A DNA stretch of 14,759 nt from Deltaproteobacteria bacterium. Lineage in GTDB: Bacteria; Myxococcota; Myxococcia; Myxococcales; 40CM-4-68-19. A model generated the notes under the pieces. It searched no databases. It worked only from the letters and a program-made list of their open reading frames with translations, and was not told the origin of the DNA. Shown piece by piece: positions 7,064 to 13,444 of this stretch (its first letter is position 1; every line of letters starts with the position of its first letter). The translations under genes were made by a program, and so were the position numbers. The stretch is from NCBI GenBank assembly GCA_018266095.1, contig JAFEBC010000526.1, positions 1 through 14,759 on the forward strand, read 5' to 3'.

Positions 7064-8019
7064 CCGCCGGCGACGTCACGCTCTGCACCGCCTGCGACGG
7101 CGGCTACTTCTGGGGCGCGTTCCTGCTGGTGTCGTCGCTGCGCCGGCACGGCGTGCGCGCGCCCGTGCACGTGCTGGGCAAGGACTTCAGCGCGGAGCAG
7201 GTCGCGCTGCTGGAGCAGTTCCCCGGCGTGCGCCTGCCGCCGCTGCCGCCCAACGAGCGCAGCCTCACCACCAGCAAGCCCGCGGCGCTGCTCACCGCGG
7301 AGACCACGTGGGCCGCCTGGATCGACGCCGACTGCATCGTCACCGGCGATGTCACGCCGCTGCTCGCGCCCGTCGACGGCGACGCGCAGATCCGCGTGCG
7401 CGGGCCCGAGGAGCTGCGCGCCGTGTACCGCAAGGCCTACCTCGCGGGCGAGCCGCAGCGGGGCGTGCCGCTGCACATCGCCGCGCAGTGGAAGCGCGAC
7501 GTGGGCGGCGTGGAGGCGCCGCGCCTGGAGTCGACCTGCGTGGCCAACGTCATCGTGCTGCGCCGCGCGCACGAGGAGTTCATCCGCGAGTGGCACGCGC
7601 AGATCGATCGCCTGCTCGCGCCCAAGCTGCAGGCCCTGGTGGACACCTCCAACGCCGCGTACCACATGGCCGACGAGTCGGTGCTGAGCGCGCTGATGAT
7701 GTGGTCGGCGCGCGCGCCCAAGCTGAGCTCGCGCTTCCGGCTCGACCAGCTCGACGGGCCGCACGTGGCGCACTTCTCCGGCGTGCCCAAGCCGTGGCAG
7801 CGCTGGCGGCTGCGCAGCCTGCGGTGGCACGAGGACGTCCTGGACGTGCTGGACTGGTGCAAGGCGCAGGGCCTGCGCACCCCGCCGCTGCCGAAGACCT
7901 TCCTCCGGCGCTACACGCAGCTCTGGCGGCTCGTGGCCACCCTCGATCACGCGGCGCGCACCACGCGGCACCAGGCCGCGATCGTGGCCCGCTCGGGCCT
8001 GCGGCTGCTCGGAAGGTGA
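7060..8019 (+). CDS. GT8-like nucleotide-sugar glycosyltransferase
   Basis: A 319-residue GT-A fold glycosyltransferase expected to move a sugar from a nucleotide-sugar donor onto a growing lipid-linked glycan at the cytoplasmic face of the inner membrane. The metal/donor motif is DAD (Asp89-Asp91) in AAWIDADCIV. HFSGVPKPW (238-246) matches the HFxGxxKPW motif near the C-terminal end of the GT8 catalytic domain (LgtC/glycogenin type). DESVLSAL (205-212) occupies the place of the GT8 acceptor-side motif. The N-terminal TLCTACDGGYFWGAFLLVSSLRRH fits the first strand and helix of the fold. A basic tail follows the catalytic part (283-319) and may touch the membrane. There is no signal peptide. 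The GTG start overlaps the flippase stop and has a strong Shine-Dalgarno. Donor and acceptor cannot be read from the sequence. Confidence 0.85.
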   Translation: MTAGDVTLCTACDGGYFWGAFLLVSSLRRHGVRAPVHVLGKDFSAEQVALLEQFPGVRLPPLPPNERSLTTSKPAALLTAETTWAAWIDADCIVTGDVTPLLAPVDGDAQIRVRGPEELRAVYRKAYLAGEPQRGVPLHIAAQWKRDVGGVEAPRLESTCVANVIVLRRAHEEFIREWHAQIDRLLAPKLQALVDTSNAAYHMADESVLSALMMWSARAPKLSSRFRLDQLDGPHVAHFSGVPKPWQRWRLRSLRWHEDVLDVLDWCKAQGLRTPPLPKTFLRRYTQLWRLVATLDHAARTTRHQAAIVARSGLRLLGR

Positions 8020-8022
8020 GCG

Positions 8023-9156
8023 ATGGGCCGTCCTCCACACCGACTGACGCTCTTGTGCGACGGGCACCTGCACGCAGGGCTGGAGACCTCGCTGGTCACC
8101 TTCCTGGACGCGGCCCCGCGCGCGCTGGTGCAGCCCACGGTCGTCCACGCGGGGCACGCGGTCGACGAGAGCTTCGCGCGGGCGGTCGAGCAGACGGGCA
8201 CCCGCTTCGTGCGCGTGCCGGCCGGGCGTGGGCGGTTCGCGGCGTTCCGCGCGCTGTGGCGTGAGCTCGCTCCCGACATCGTGCACGTGCACTCGTGCGG
8301 CGTGCACTCGCAGGCGCTCGCCCTGGCCACCGCCCTGCGCGCGGGCGCGCGGATCCTGCGCACGGTGCACATGCCCTACTCGCGCTGGGAGCACAACGCG
8401 CAGGCCCTGCGCTCGCTTCCGCGGCGGGCGTTGCAGACGTGGCTCTTGCGGCGCGTGGAGAAGCTCATCGCCGTGTCAGAGGCGGATCGGCGCGAGTTGC
8501 TCTCCAGCGGGATCTGTGGCGAAGCACAGTGCGTGACGGTGCCCAACGGGATCGCTCTGGACCGCTTCACGCGTACGAACCGCGCCGACGCGCGCGCGCG
8601 GCTGGGCGTCCTGCCCTCGGTGCCGCTCATCGGCGCGGTGGGACGGCTGACTCCGCAGAAGCGCTTCCACCTGCTCTTGGAGGCGATGCCGCGCGTGCTG
8701 GCGAAGCGGGCCGACGCGCGCCTCGTGGTCATCGGGACCGGGCCGGACGAGGCCGCGCTCGTCGAGCAGAGCCGGCGCCTGGGCTTCGCTGGTCAAGTCC
8801 GCTTCGCCGGGCACCGGCAGGACGTCGCCGAGTGCCTGCCGGCCTTCGACGTGCTGGCCATGCCCTCGCTCTACGAATCGCAGGGCCTCGTGATGGTGGA
8901 GGCGCTGGCGGCGCGCGTCCCGGTGGTGGCCTCGGACCTGCCGTGCTTCCACGAGATCGACGGGCACCGCGGGGCGGTGACCTTCTGCGACGTGACCTCG
9001 CCGCAGGCCCTCGCAGACGCGGTGCTCCGGCTGCTGGGCGACGCTCACGCCCGAGAGCACGCGGGCCTCGCGGGCAACCTGCGCGCCCGACACTACTCTG
9101 CGGAGGCGCACGCGGCCGCGGTCTGCGCCCTCTACGACGAGCACGTGCGTGGCTGA
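8023..9156 (+). CDS. GT4-family glycosyltransferase (GT-B fold)
   Basis: A 377-residue retaining glycosyltransferase with both Rossmann-like halves. The acceptor half begins RLTLLCDGHLHAGLETSL and includes PDIVHVHS (84-91). The donor half has VGRLTPQKRF (206-215), VVIGTGPDE (235-243) and the E-x7-E donor-binding motif ESQGLVMVE with Glu285 and Glu293. These are standard for GT4 enzymes that use NDP-sugars. No membrane segment is evident; such enzymes act at the cytoplasmic side of the inner membrane. The ATG is three bases after the preceding stop, and an AAGGTGA Shine-Dalgarno overlaps that stop. The 3' end overlaps the next gene by eight bases. Its place after a Wzx flippase suggests a polysaccharide repeat unit. 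The sugar is unknown. Confidence 0.9.
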   Translation: MGRPPHRLTLLCDGHLHAGLETSLVTFLDAAPRALVQPTVVHAGHAVDESFARAVEQTGTRFVRVPAGRGRFAAFRALWRELAPDIVHVHSCGVHSQALALATALRAGARILRTVHMPYSRWEHNAQALRSLPRRALQTWLLRRVEKLIAVSEADRRELLSSGICGEAQCVTVPNGIALDRFTRTNRADARARLGVLPSVPLIGAVGRLTPQKRFHLLLEAMPRVLAKRADARLVVIGTGPDEAALVEQSRRLGFAGQVRFAGHRQDVAECLPAFDVLAMPSLYESQGLVMVEALAARVPVVASDLPCFHEIDGHRGAVTFCDVTSPQALADAVLRLLGDAHAREHAGLAGNLRARHYSAEAHAAAVCALYDEHVRG

Positions 9157-10252
9157 ACCGGCGGCTCCACCCGCGCGCCCGCTGCGGCTCGGGCTCTTCA
9201 TGTCGCTCGCGCTGGGCCACAAGACCCAGTTCCTCAACTGGCAGCGCGTGCTGGCTGGCTACAGCGCGCGCGTGTCACCGCTCTTCGTGCCCTTGCCCAC
9301 CACCGTCGACGGGACCCTGCTGGAGAAGGTCCCCCTCGTGCCCGAGCTGACGCGGCGCAAGATCAACGATTGGTTCCTCATCCGCGGCGCCGTGCGCAAG
9401 GGCGCGCTGGACGCGGTGCTGATGAACCCGTACGGGCTCGCCGTGAACCACCTGGGCGTGCTGCGCGAGCACCCCACCTTCCTGCTGCTCGACGCCACCC
9501 GCCGGCAGTTCGAGGGCCTCACCGGCTACTACCAGGCCACCACCGAGAGCGGGCCCTTCGGCGCGCTCCGGCACCGGCGGCAGCGGGCCGCGATCCACGG
9601 CGCCGCGGGCCTCTTCCCCGCCAGCGAGTGGGCCGCGCGCTCGCTCGTCGAGGACTACGGCGCCGCTCCCGAGAAGGTGCACGTCATCCCCGCGGGCGTC
9701 GATCCGACCTGGTTCACGCCGGCGCCGGAGAAGCGCCCGCGAGACGGCAAGCTGCGCGTCCTCTTCGTGGGCGGCGACTTCCAGCGCAAGGGCGGCGACC
9801 TCTTGCTGCGCTGGGCGGAGACGACGGCGCAGAAGGACTTCGAGGTCCACGTGGTGACCGGGCGCGCGCTCCCGCCCGCCGCGAACGTCACGCAGCACGC
9901 GGCGGCGAACAACTCGACCACGTTGCTCGAGCTGTACCAGCGCAGCGATCTGCTGGTGCTGCCCACGCGCGCCGACTGCTCGCCGCTCGTGACCATGGAG
10001 GCGATGGCCTGCGGCCTGCCCGTGGTCGCCACGCGGGTCGGCGGCGTGTCCGAGGTGATCGCGGAGGGCGAGACGGGCTTCGTCATCCCGCCCGGCGACT
10101 TCGGCGCGCTCGCGGAGCGGCTGGACGCGTGCTCGCGAGACCGTCACAAGCTGGCGGACCTGGGCCGCGCGGCACGTCAGCGCGTGCTCACCCGCTACGA
10201 TCTGAACGTGCTCATCCCGCTGGCGCTGTCGATCATCGAGCGCGCGCGCTGA
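9149..10252 (+). CDS. GT4-like glycosyltransferase (GT-B fold), second copy, diverged
   Basis: A 367-residue GT-B glycosyltransferase, clearly different from its upstream neighbour. The C-terminal donor half has VLFVGGDFQRKGGDLLL (204-220), VHVIPAGVD (177-185) and ADCSPLVTMEAMACGLPVVATRVGGVSE. In the E-x7-E motif the first acidic residue is Asp276 and the second Glu284, a conservative change seen in some GT4 members. The N-terminal half (RLGLFMSLALGHKTQFLNW) is less typical; I could not place its acceptor. The GTG at 9149 overlaps the upstream stop by eight bases, so translation is probably coupled; no strong Shine-Dalgarno is present. It ends the operon, with its stop only three bases from the stop of the convergent glutathione S-transferase gene. 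Confidence 0.87.
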   Translation: MAEPAAPPARPLRLGLFMSLALGHKTQFLNWQRVLAGYSARVSPLFVPLPTTVDGTLLEKVPLVPELTRRKINDWFLIRGAVRKGALDAVLMNPYGLAVNHLGVLREHPTFLLLDATRRQFEGLTGYYQATTESGPFGALRHRRQRAAIHGAAGLFPASEWAARSLVEDYGAAPEKVHVIPAGVDPTWFTPAPEKRPRDGKLRVLFVGGDFQRKGGDLLLRWAETTAQKDFEVHVVTGRALPPAANVTQHAAANNSTTLLELYQRSDLLVLPTRADCSPLVTMEAMACGLPVVATRVGGVSEVIAEGETGFVIPPGDFGALAERLDACSRDRHKLADLGRAARQRVLTRYDLNVLIPLALSIIERAR

Positions 10253-10255
10253 GCG

Positions 10256-10876
10256 TCACGCCGCTGGCTTCTTCTTCACGAGGCCCTCGGTCTCCATCGC
10301 CGCCAGCACGCTCGGCCGCTCGCGCAGCCGGTTGCGGTACGCGGTCATCACCGGGAACGCCGCGAGGTCCAGCCCGCCGAGCCGCGCCCAGTTGAACGTC
10401 GTGAGCAGATACGCGTCGGCCACCGTGAAGCGATCTCCGAGCAGGAACTCGCGCGCGCCCAGCTTCTCCTCGACCCAGTGGTAGCGCCGCGTGAGGCGCT
10501 CCAGCGCGTGCTGGTTCTCGATCTCCGCGCCCTTGTGGAACAGCGGCCAGTACGCCTTGTGGATCTCGGTGGCGATGAAGTTCAGCCACTCCTGCAGCCG
10601 GTAGCGCTCGAGCGTGCCGTTCGGCGGCGCGAGCCCGCTCTCCGGCTTCTGGTCGGCGATGTACTGCAGCACCGCCGAGACCTCCGTGAGCCGCTGGCCG
10701 TCGGGGAGCTCGAGCACGGGCACGAAGCCCTTTTCGTTGACCGTGGTCAACGATTCGCCCGTCTCCAAGAGCTCCGTCTTCATGTCGTAGCGCACGAGCG
10801 TGAACGGCAGGCCGGCCTCGCGCAGCGAGATGTGCGCGGCCAGCGAGCAGGTCCCCATCGCGTAGTAGAGCTTCAT
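10256..10876 (-). CDS. gstA: Glutathione S-transferase, GstA-like (beta class)
   Basis: A 206-residue cytosolic glutathione S-transferase that resembles E. coli GstA along its whole length; for example both begin with MKL, share ACSLA/TCSLA and share IATE-x-HK. Cys10 and His106, the residues that bind or activate glutathione in bacterial beta-class enzymes, are both present. The cis-proline turn (FVPVL, Pro53) and the C-terminal helical-domain motif DRFTVADAYLLT (148-159) are also present. It conjugates or reduces electrophilic and peroxide substrates; the natural substrate is unknown. The frame stays open far upstream over the BIG2 gene, but the ATG at 10876 begins the conserved N-terminus. 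No Shine-Dalgarno is visible; a TATCCT element lies seven bases upstream. The gene follows the BIG2 gene after 35 bases on the same strand. Confidence 0.93.
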   Translation of the reverse strand: MKLYYAMGTCSLAAHISLREAGLPFTLVRYDMKTELLETGESLTTVNEKGFVPVLELPDGQRLTEVSAVLQYIADQKPESGLAPPNGTLERYRLQEWLNFIATEIHKAYWPLFHKGAEIENQHALERLTRRYHWVEEKLGAREFLLGDRFTVADAYLLTTFNWARLGGLDLAAFPVMTAYRNRLRERPSVLAAMETEGLVKKKPAA

Positions 10877-10883
10877 GCGCGGG

Positions 10884-10889
10884 AGGATA
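10884..10889 (-). promoter_or_regulatory. TATCCT -10-like element, possible leaderless start of the GST gene
   Basis: The minus strand reads TATCCTCCCGCGCATG. The TANNNT hexamer ends seven bases before the start codon, so transcription would begin at or beside the ATG. There is no Shine-Dalgarno and no recognisable -35. The same layout precedes the BIG2 gene. Confidence 0.35.
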
Positions 10890-10911
10890 GCGCGGGTGCG
10901 GCGCGGGCGCG

Positions 10912-13392
10912 CTATTGCACGACGAGCGTGGCGGACATGCTGGTGCCGTGCACGATGCAGTCCACGGGGTAGCTCGCGGGGCCCACCTTGAGCTGCAGCG
11001 CGCTCGAATCGGTGCCGCCGCTGAAGGTGTTGGTCTGGAAGAGGCTCGAGCCCGAGCTGGGATTGTGCCGCACGCCGTGCGGGGCCGAGTCGGGGTTCGA
11101 GAAGATCACCCACTCGTTCTGGTTCACGGTGGCGATGACCGCGCTCGGCGACGAGGCGGTCGTGAACGAGAACGGCTTGTACACGGCGATCGACACCGTG
11201 GACGTGGCCGAGAAGCTGCCCGAGGTGGCGGTGACGAGGCCGGTGAAGCCGTTGGTGGTGGTGCCCGAGACGACGCCGCTCTGTGTGATGGAGAGGCCCG
11301 CGTCCGCGCTCCAGGTGAACGACGCGCCCGACATGCTGTTGCCGCGCGCGTCCTTGGCGGTGGCCGTGAGCGTCTTGTTCTTGCCGCTGGCGAACACGGT
11401 GCTGGTGGGCGAGATGGCGATGCTCGCGGCGAGCTGCAGCACGGAGACCGCGAGCGCGCCGTCGCCGGTGCCGGCCTTGGCGTGGATGGTGGACGAGCCA
11501 TTGGCGACCGCGGTGACGAGGCCGGTGCTGCCGCCGACGGTGGCGACCGCGGGCGTGCTGGAGGTCCAGGCGAAGGTGGGGCTGGGCACGGCGTGGCCGT
11601 TGTGATCGGTGGCCGAGGCGCTGAGCTGCACCGTCTCGCCGAGGCTCGCGAGCGTGGTGGTGGTGGCGGTGGTGACCACGATGTTCGCGGGATCCTGCGC
11701 CACGGTGACATCGAAGGTGCCGCTCAGCGCGCTCCCATCGAGGGCGCCCTTGATGGTGCTGGTGCCGTTCGCGGCCGCCACGATGGTGGCGCTCGTGCTG
11801 GAGATGGCGCCGAGCGAGACCGAGGTGCCGCTCTGGATCGAGAAGGTGAAGGTGCCGCTGCTGCCGCTGATGGCGTGGCCGCGCGCGTCGGCGAGCGAGG
11901 CGGTGAGCACGAGCGAATCGCCGATGGCGGTGAGCGTGGCGGGCGTGAGCGAGGAGGCGAGCGTGACCTGCGCGGGCGCCTGAGCGACGAGGACATCGAG
12001 GAAGCCCGAGGTGCTCCCCGCGGCGGCGGTGATGCGCGCGGCCCCGTTGGCGACGGCGGTGACGAGACCGGTGGCGGCTCCCACGCTGGCGAACGAGGCG
12101 TGATCGCTCGACCACGCGGCGCTGACGTTGGCGATGGCGTGACCGCGCGCGTCGGTGGCGAGCGCGTCGAGCTGGAGCGTGTCACCGAGGCTGGCGAGCG
12201 TGGTGGTCGCGGCGCTCACGTGCGTGACCACGGAGACCGCGGCGACGGCCTGCGCCACGGTGAGATCGAGCGAGCCCGCGATCGCGCCGCTGTGCGCCTG
12301 GAGCCGGGTGATGCCGTTGGCGACCGCGGTGACGAGGCCGCTGTCGTCGATGGTGGCGACGCTGCTGGTGGTCGACGACCAGGTGAGGCTCGCGCCCGCG
12401 ACGGCGTGCCCGTTGGCGTCCAGGGCCGCGCCGTCGAGCTGCAGCGTGTCGCCGAGGCTGACGAGCGTGGTGGACGCGCCGCCGTGCGCGGTGACCGTGA
12501 TCGAGGAGACCGCCTGCTGCACGGTGATGACCGCCGTGCCCGCGGCGCCGAACGCGTGGGCGGTGATGGTCGTGGTGCCGTTGCCTGTGGCGGTGACGAG
12601 GCCGGTGCTGGCGTCGACGGTGGCCACGGTGCTGGTGCTGCTCGACCACGAGTAGGGCAGGCCGGGGATCTCCACGTTGGCGGCGTCGAAGGCGTGCGCG
12701 GTGAGCTGCAGGGTGGCGCCCACGCTCGCGAGCTGCGGGGCCGCGCCGGCGCCGGTGACGGTGATGCTGGAGATGCTGGGCGCGCTGGGATCGACGCCGA
12801 CCGTCGAGGTCGCCGACACGCCGGAGATGGTGGCGGTGAGCGTGGACGTGGTCGCGGCGGCCACGCTCTGCGCGGTGGCGAGGCCGGTGAGGCTGATGGT
12901 GAACGCGCTCGGATCGCCGCTCACGAAGGTGGCGAGGGGCGCGCCGGCCACCGGGTTGCTGCGCGCGTCGAAGGCGCTGGCCGCGAACTGCTGCGTGCCG
13001 CCGGGACGCAGCGTGACCGTGGCGGGGACGAGCGTCACCGAGTGCACGGCCTGCGTGACGGCGACGGTCACGGACGCGCTCACCGAGCCGGTGGTGGCGG
13101 TGATGGTCGCGCTGCCGTTCTTGAGGCCGGTGGCGAGGCCCGTGGTGGTCACCGACACCACCGCGCTCGAGCTGGTCGACCAGGTGAAGTCGTGACCCGT
13201 GAGCGTGGCCCCGCTGGCGTCGAGCGCCTCTGCCGTGAGCTGGAGCGTGTCGTTCAGGCTGGTGAGCGTGAGCGAGCCCGCGGCGGTCACCTTCACGCTG
13301 GCGACGGCCGGGGGCGTGTTCTCGTCCGTGCCTCCGCAGGTGACGAGCAAGGAGCACAGGGCGGCCACGAGGACGCGACGCGAGTTCTGCAT
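10912..13392 (-). CDS. Putative surface lipoprotein: eight BIG2-like repeats plus C-terminal cupredoxin domain
   Basis: An 826-residue exported protein. The N-terminus MQNSRRVLVAALCSLLVTCGG is a basic-hydrophobic signal with Cys19 in an LVTC lipobox (Thr at -1 is unusual). Eight bacterial Ig-like repeats of 85-95 residues follow at about 31-115, 116-204, 205-294, 295-382, 383-472, 473-567, 568-654 and 655-740. Their recurring units are LxSLGDTLQL, DARGHA, FTWSS and GLVTAVANG. The last 86 residues form a plastocyanin-like domain (WVIFSNPDSAPHG, then YPVDCIVHGTSM) with type-1 copper ligands His772, Cys812, His815 and Met819. The likely place is the outer membrane, with the repeats as a stalk; a role in electron transfer, copper binding or adhesion is an inference. 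The ATG at 13392 starts the signal sequence; an upstream start at 13527 would overlap the TPR gene and lose it. No Shine-Dalgarno is present. Confidence 0.88.
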   Translation of the reverse strand: MQNSRRVLVAALCSLLVTCGGTDENTPPAVASVKVTAAGSLTLTSLNDTLQLTAEALDASGATLTGHDFTWSTSSSAVVSVTTTGLATGLKNGSATITATTGSVSASVTVAVTQAVHSVTLVPATVTLRPGGTQQFAASAFDARSNPVAGAPLATFVSGDPSAFTISLTGLATAQSVAAATTSTLTATISGVSATSTVGVDPSAPSISSITVTGAGAAPQLASVGATLQLTAHAFDAANVEIPGLPYSWSSSTSTVATVDASTGLVTATGNGTTTITAHAFGAAGTAVITVQQAVSSITVTAHGGASTTLVSLGDTLQLDGAALDANGHAVAGASLTWSSTTSSVATIDDSGLVTAVANGITRLQAHSGAIAGSLDLTVAQAVAAVSVVTHVSAATTTLASLGDTLQLDALATDARGHAIANVSAAWSSDHASFASVGAATGLVTAVANGAARITAAAGSTSGFLDVLVAQAPAQVTLASSLTPATLTAIGDSLVLTASLADARGHAISGSSGTFTFSIQSGTSVSLGAISSTSATIVAAANGTSTIKGALDGSALSGTFDVTVAQDPANIVVTTATTTTLASLGETVQLSASATDHNGHAVPSPTFAWTSSTPAVATVGGSTGLVTAVANGSSTIHAKAGTGDGALAVSVLQLAASIAISPTSTVFASGKNKTLTATAKDARGNSMSGASFTWSADAGLSITQSGVVSGTTTNGFTGLVTATSGSFSATSTVSIAVYKPFSFTTASSPSAVIATVNQNEWVIFSNPDSAPHGVRHNPSSGSSLFQTNTFSGGTDSSALQLKVGPASYPVDCIVHGTSMSATLVVQ
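10915..11172 (-). other. Cupredoxin (plastocyanin-like) domain of the BIG2 protein
   Basis: This segment encodes residues 741-826. The pattern His (SAPHG) followed about 40 residues later by Cys-x2-His-x3-Met (CIVHGTSM) and a final beta strand (SATLVVQ) is that of small blue copper proteins. All four ligands are present and the domain ends exactly at the C-terminus, as cupredoxins usually do. Confidence 0.75.
11173..13302 (-). repeat. Eight tandem BIG2-like repeats within the lipoprotein gene
   Basis: The segment encodes residues 31-740 as eight diverged units of about 255-285 bases. DNA-level similarity is clearest around the GLVTAVANG unit: CCGTTGGCGACCGCGGTGAC near 12314 recurs with few changes near 11498 and 12044, and more weakly near 12582. 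The second repeat is the most divergent. Units 4, 5 and 7 are most alike, which suggests later duplication or gene conversion. Confidence 0.75.
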
Positions 13393-13400
13393 GGCGCGGG

Positions 13401-13406
13401 AGTGTA
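13401..13406 (-). promoter_or_regulatory. TACACT -10-like element, possible leaderless start of the BIG2 gene
   Basis: The minus strand reads TACACTCCCGCGCCATG. The hexamer ends eight bases before the ATG, and no Shine-Dalgarno or -35 is visible in the 52-base gap to the TPR gene. CTCCCGCGC is shared exactly with the start region of the GST gene. Confidence 0.35.
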
Positions 13407-13444
13407 CGCCCGGTGGCCGGTGGGAGGGAGGGCCTCGCAGGCGC

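Noticed and set aside
4751..8394. Long minus-strand open frames opposite the flippase and glycosyltransferase genes
   Set aside because: Arg/His/Ala/Gln-rich low-complexity translations that oppose genes with clear family motifs.
10234..10250. GC palindrome AGCGCGCGCGCT at the end of the second GT4 gene
   Set aside because: It is coding sequence for Glu-Arg-Ala-Arg at the C-terminus. It is a simple alternating GC run with no T-tract, so not a convincing terminator.
10877..12115. Upstream extension of the GST reading frame
   Set aside because: The extension is His/Arg-rich shadow sequence over the BIG2 gene. The GstA-like N-terminus begins exactly at the ATG at 10876.
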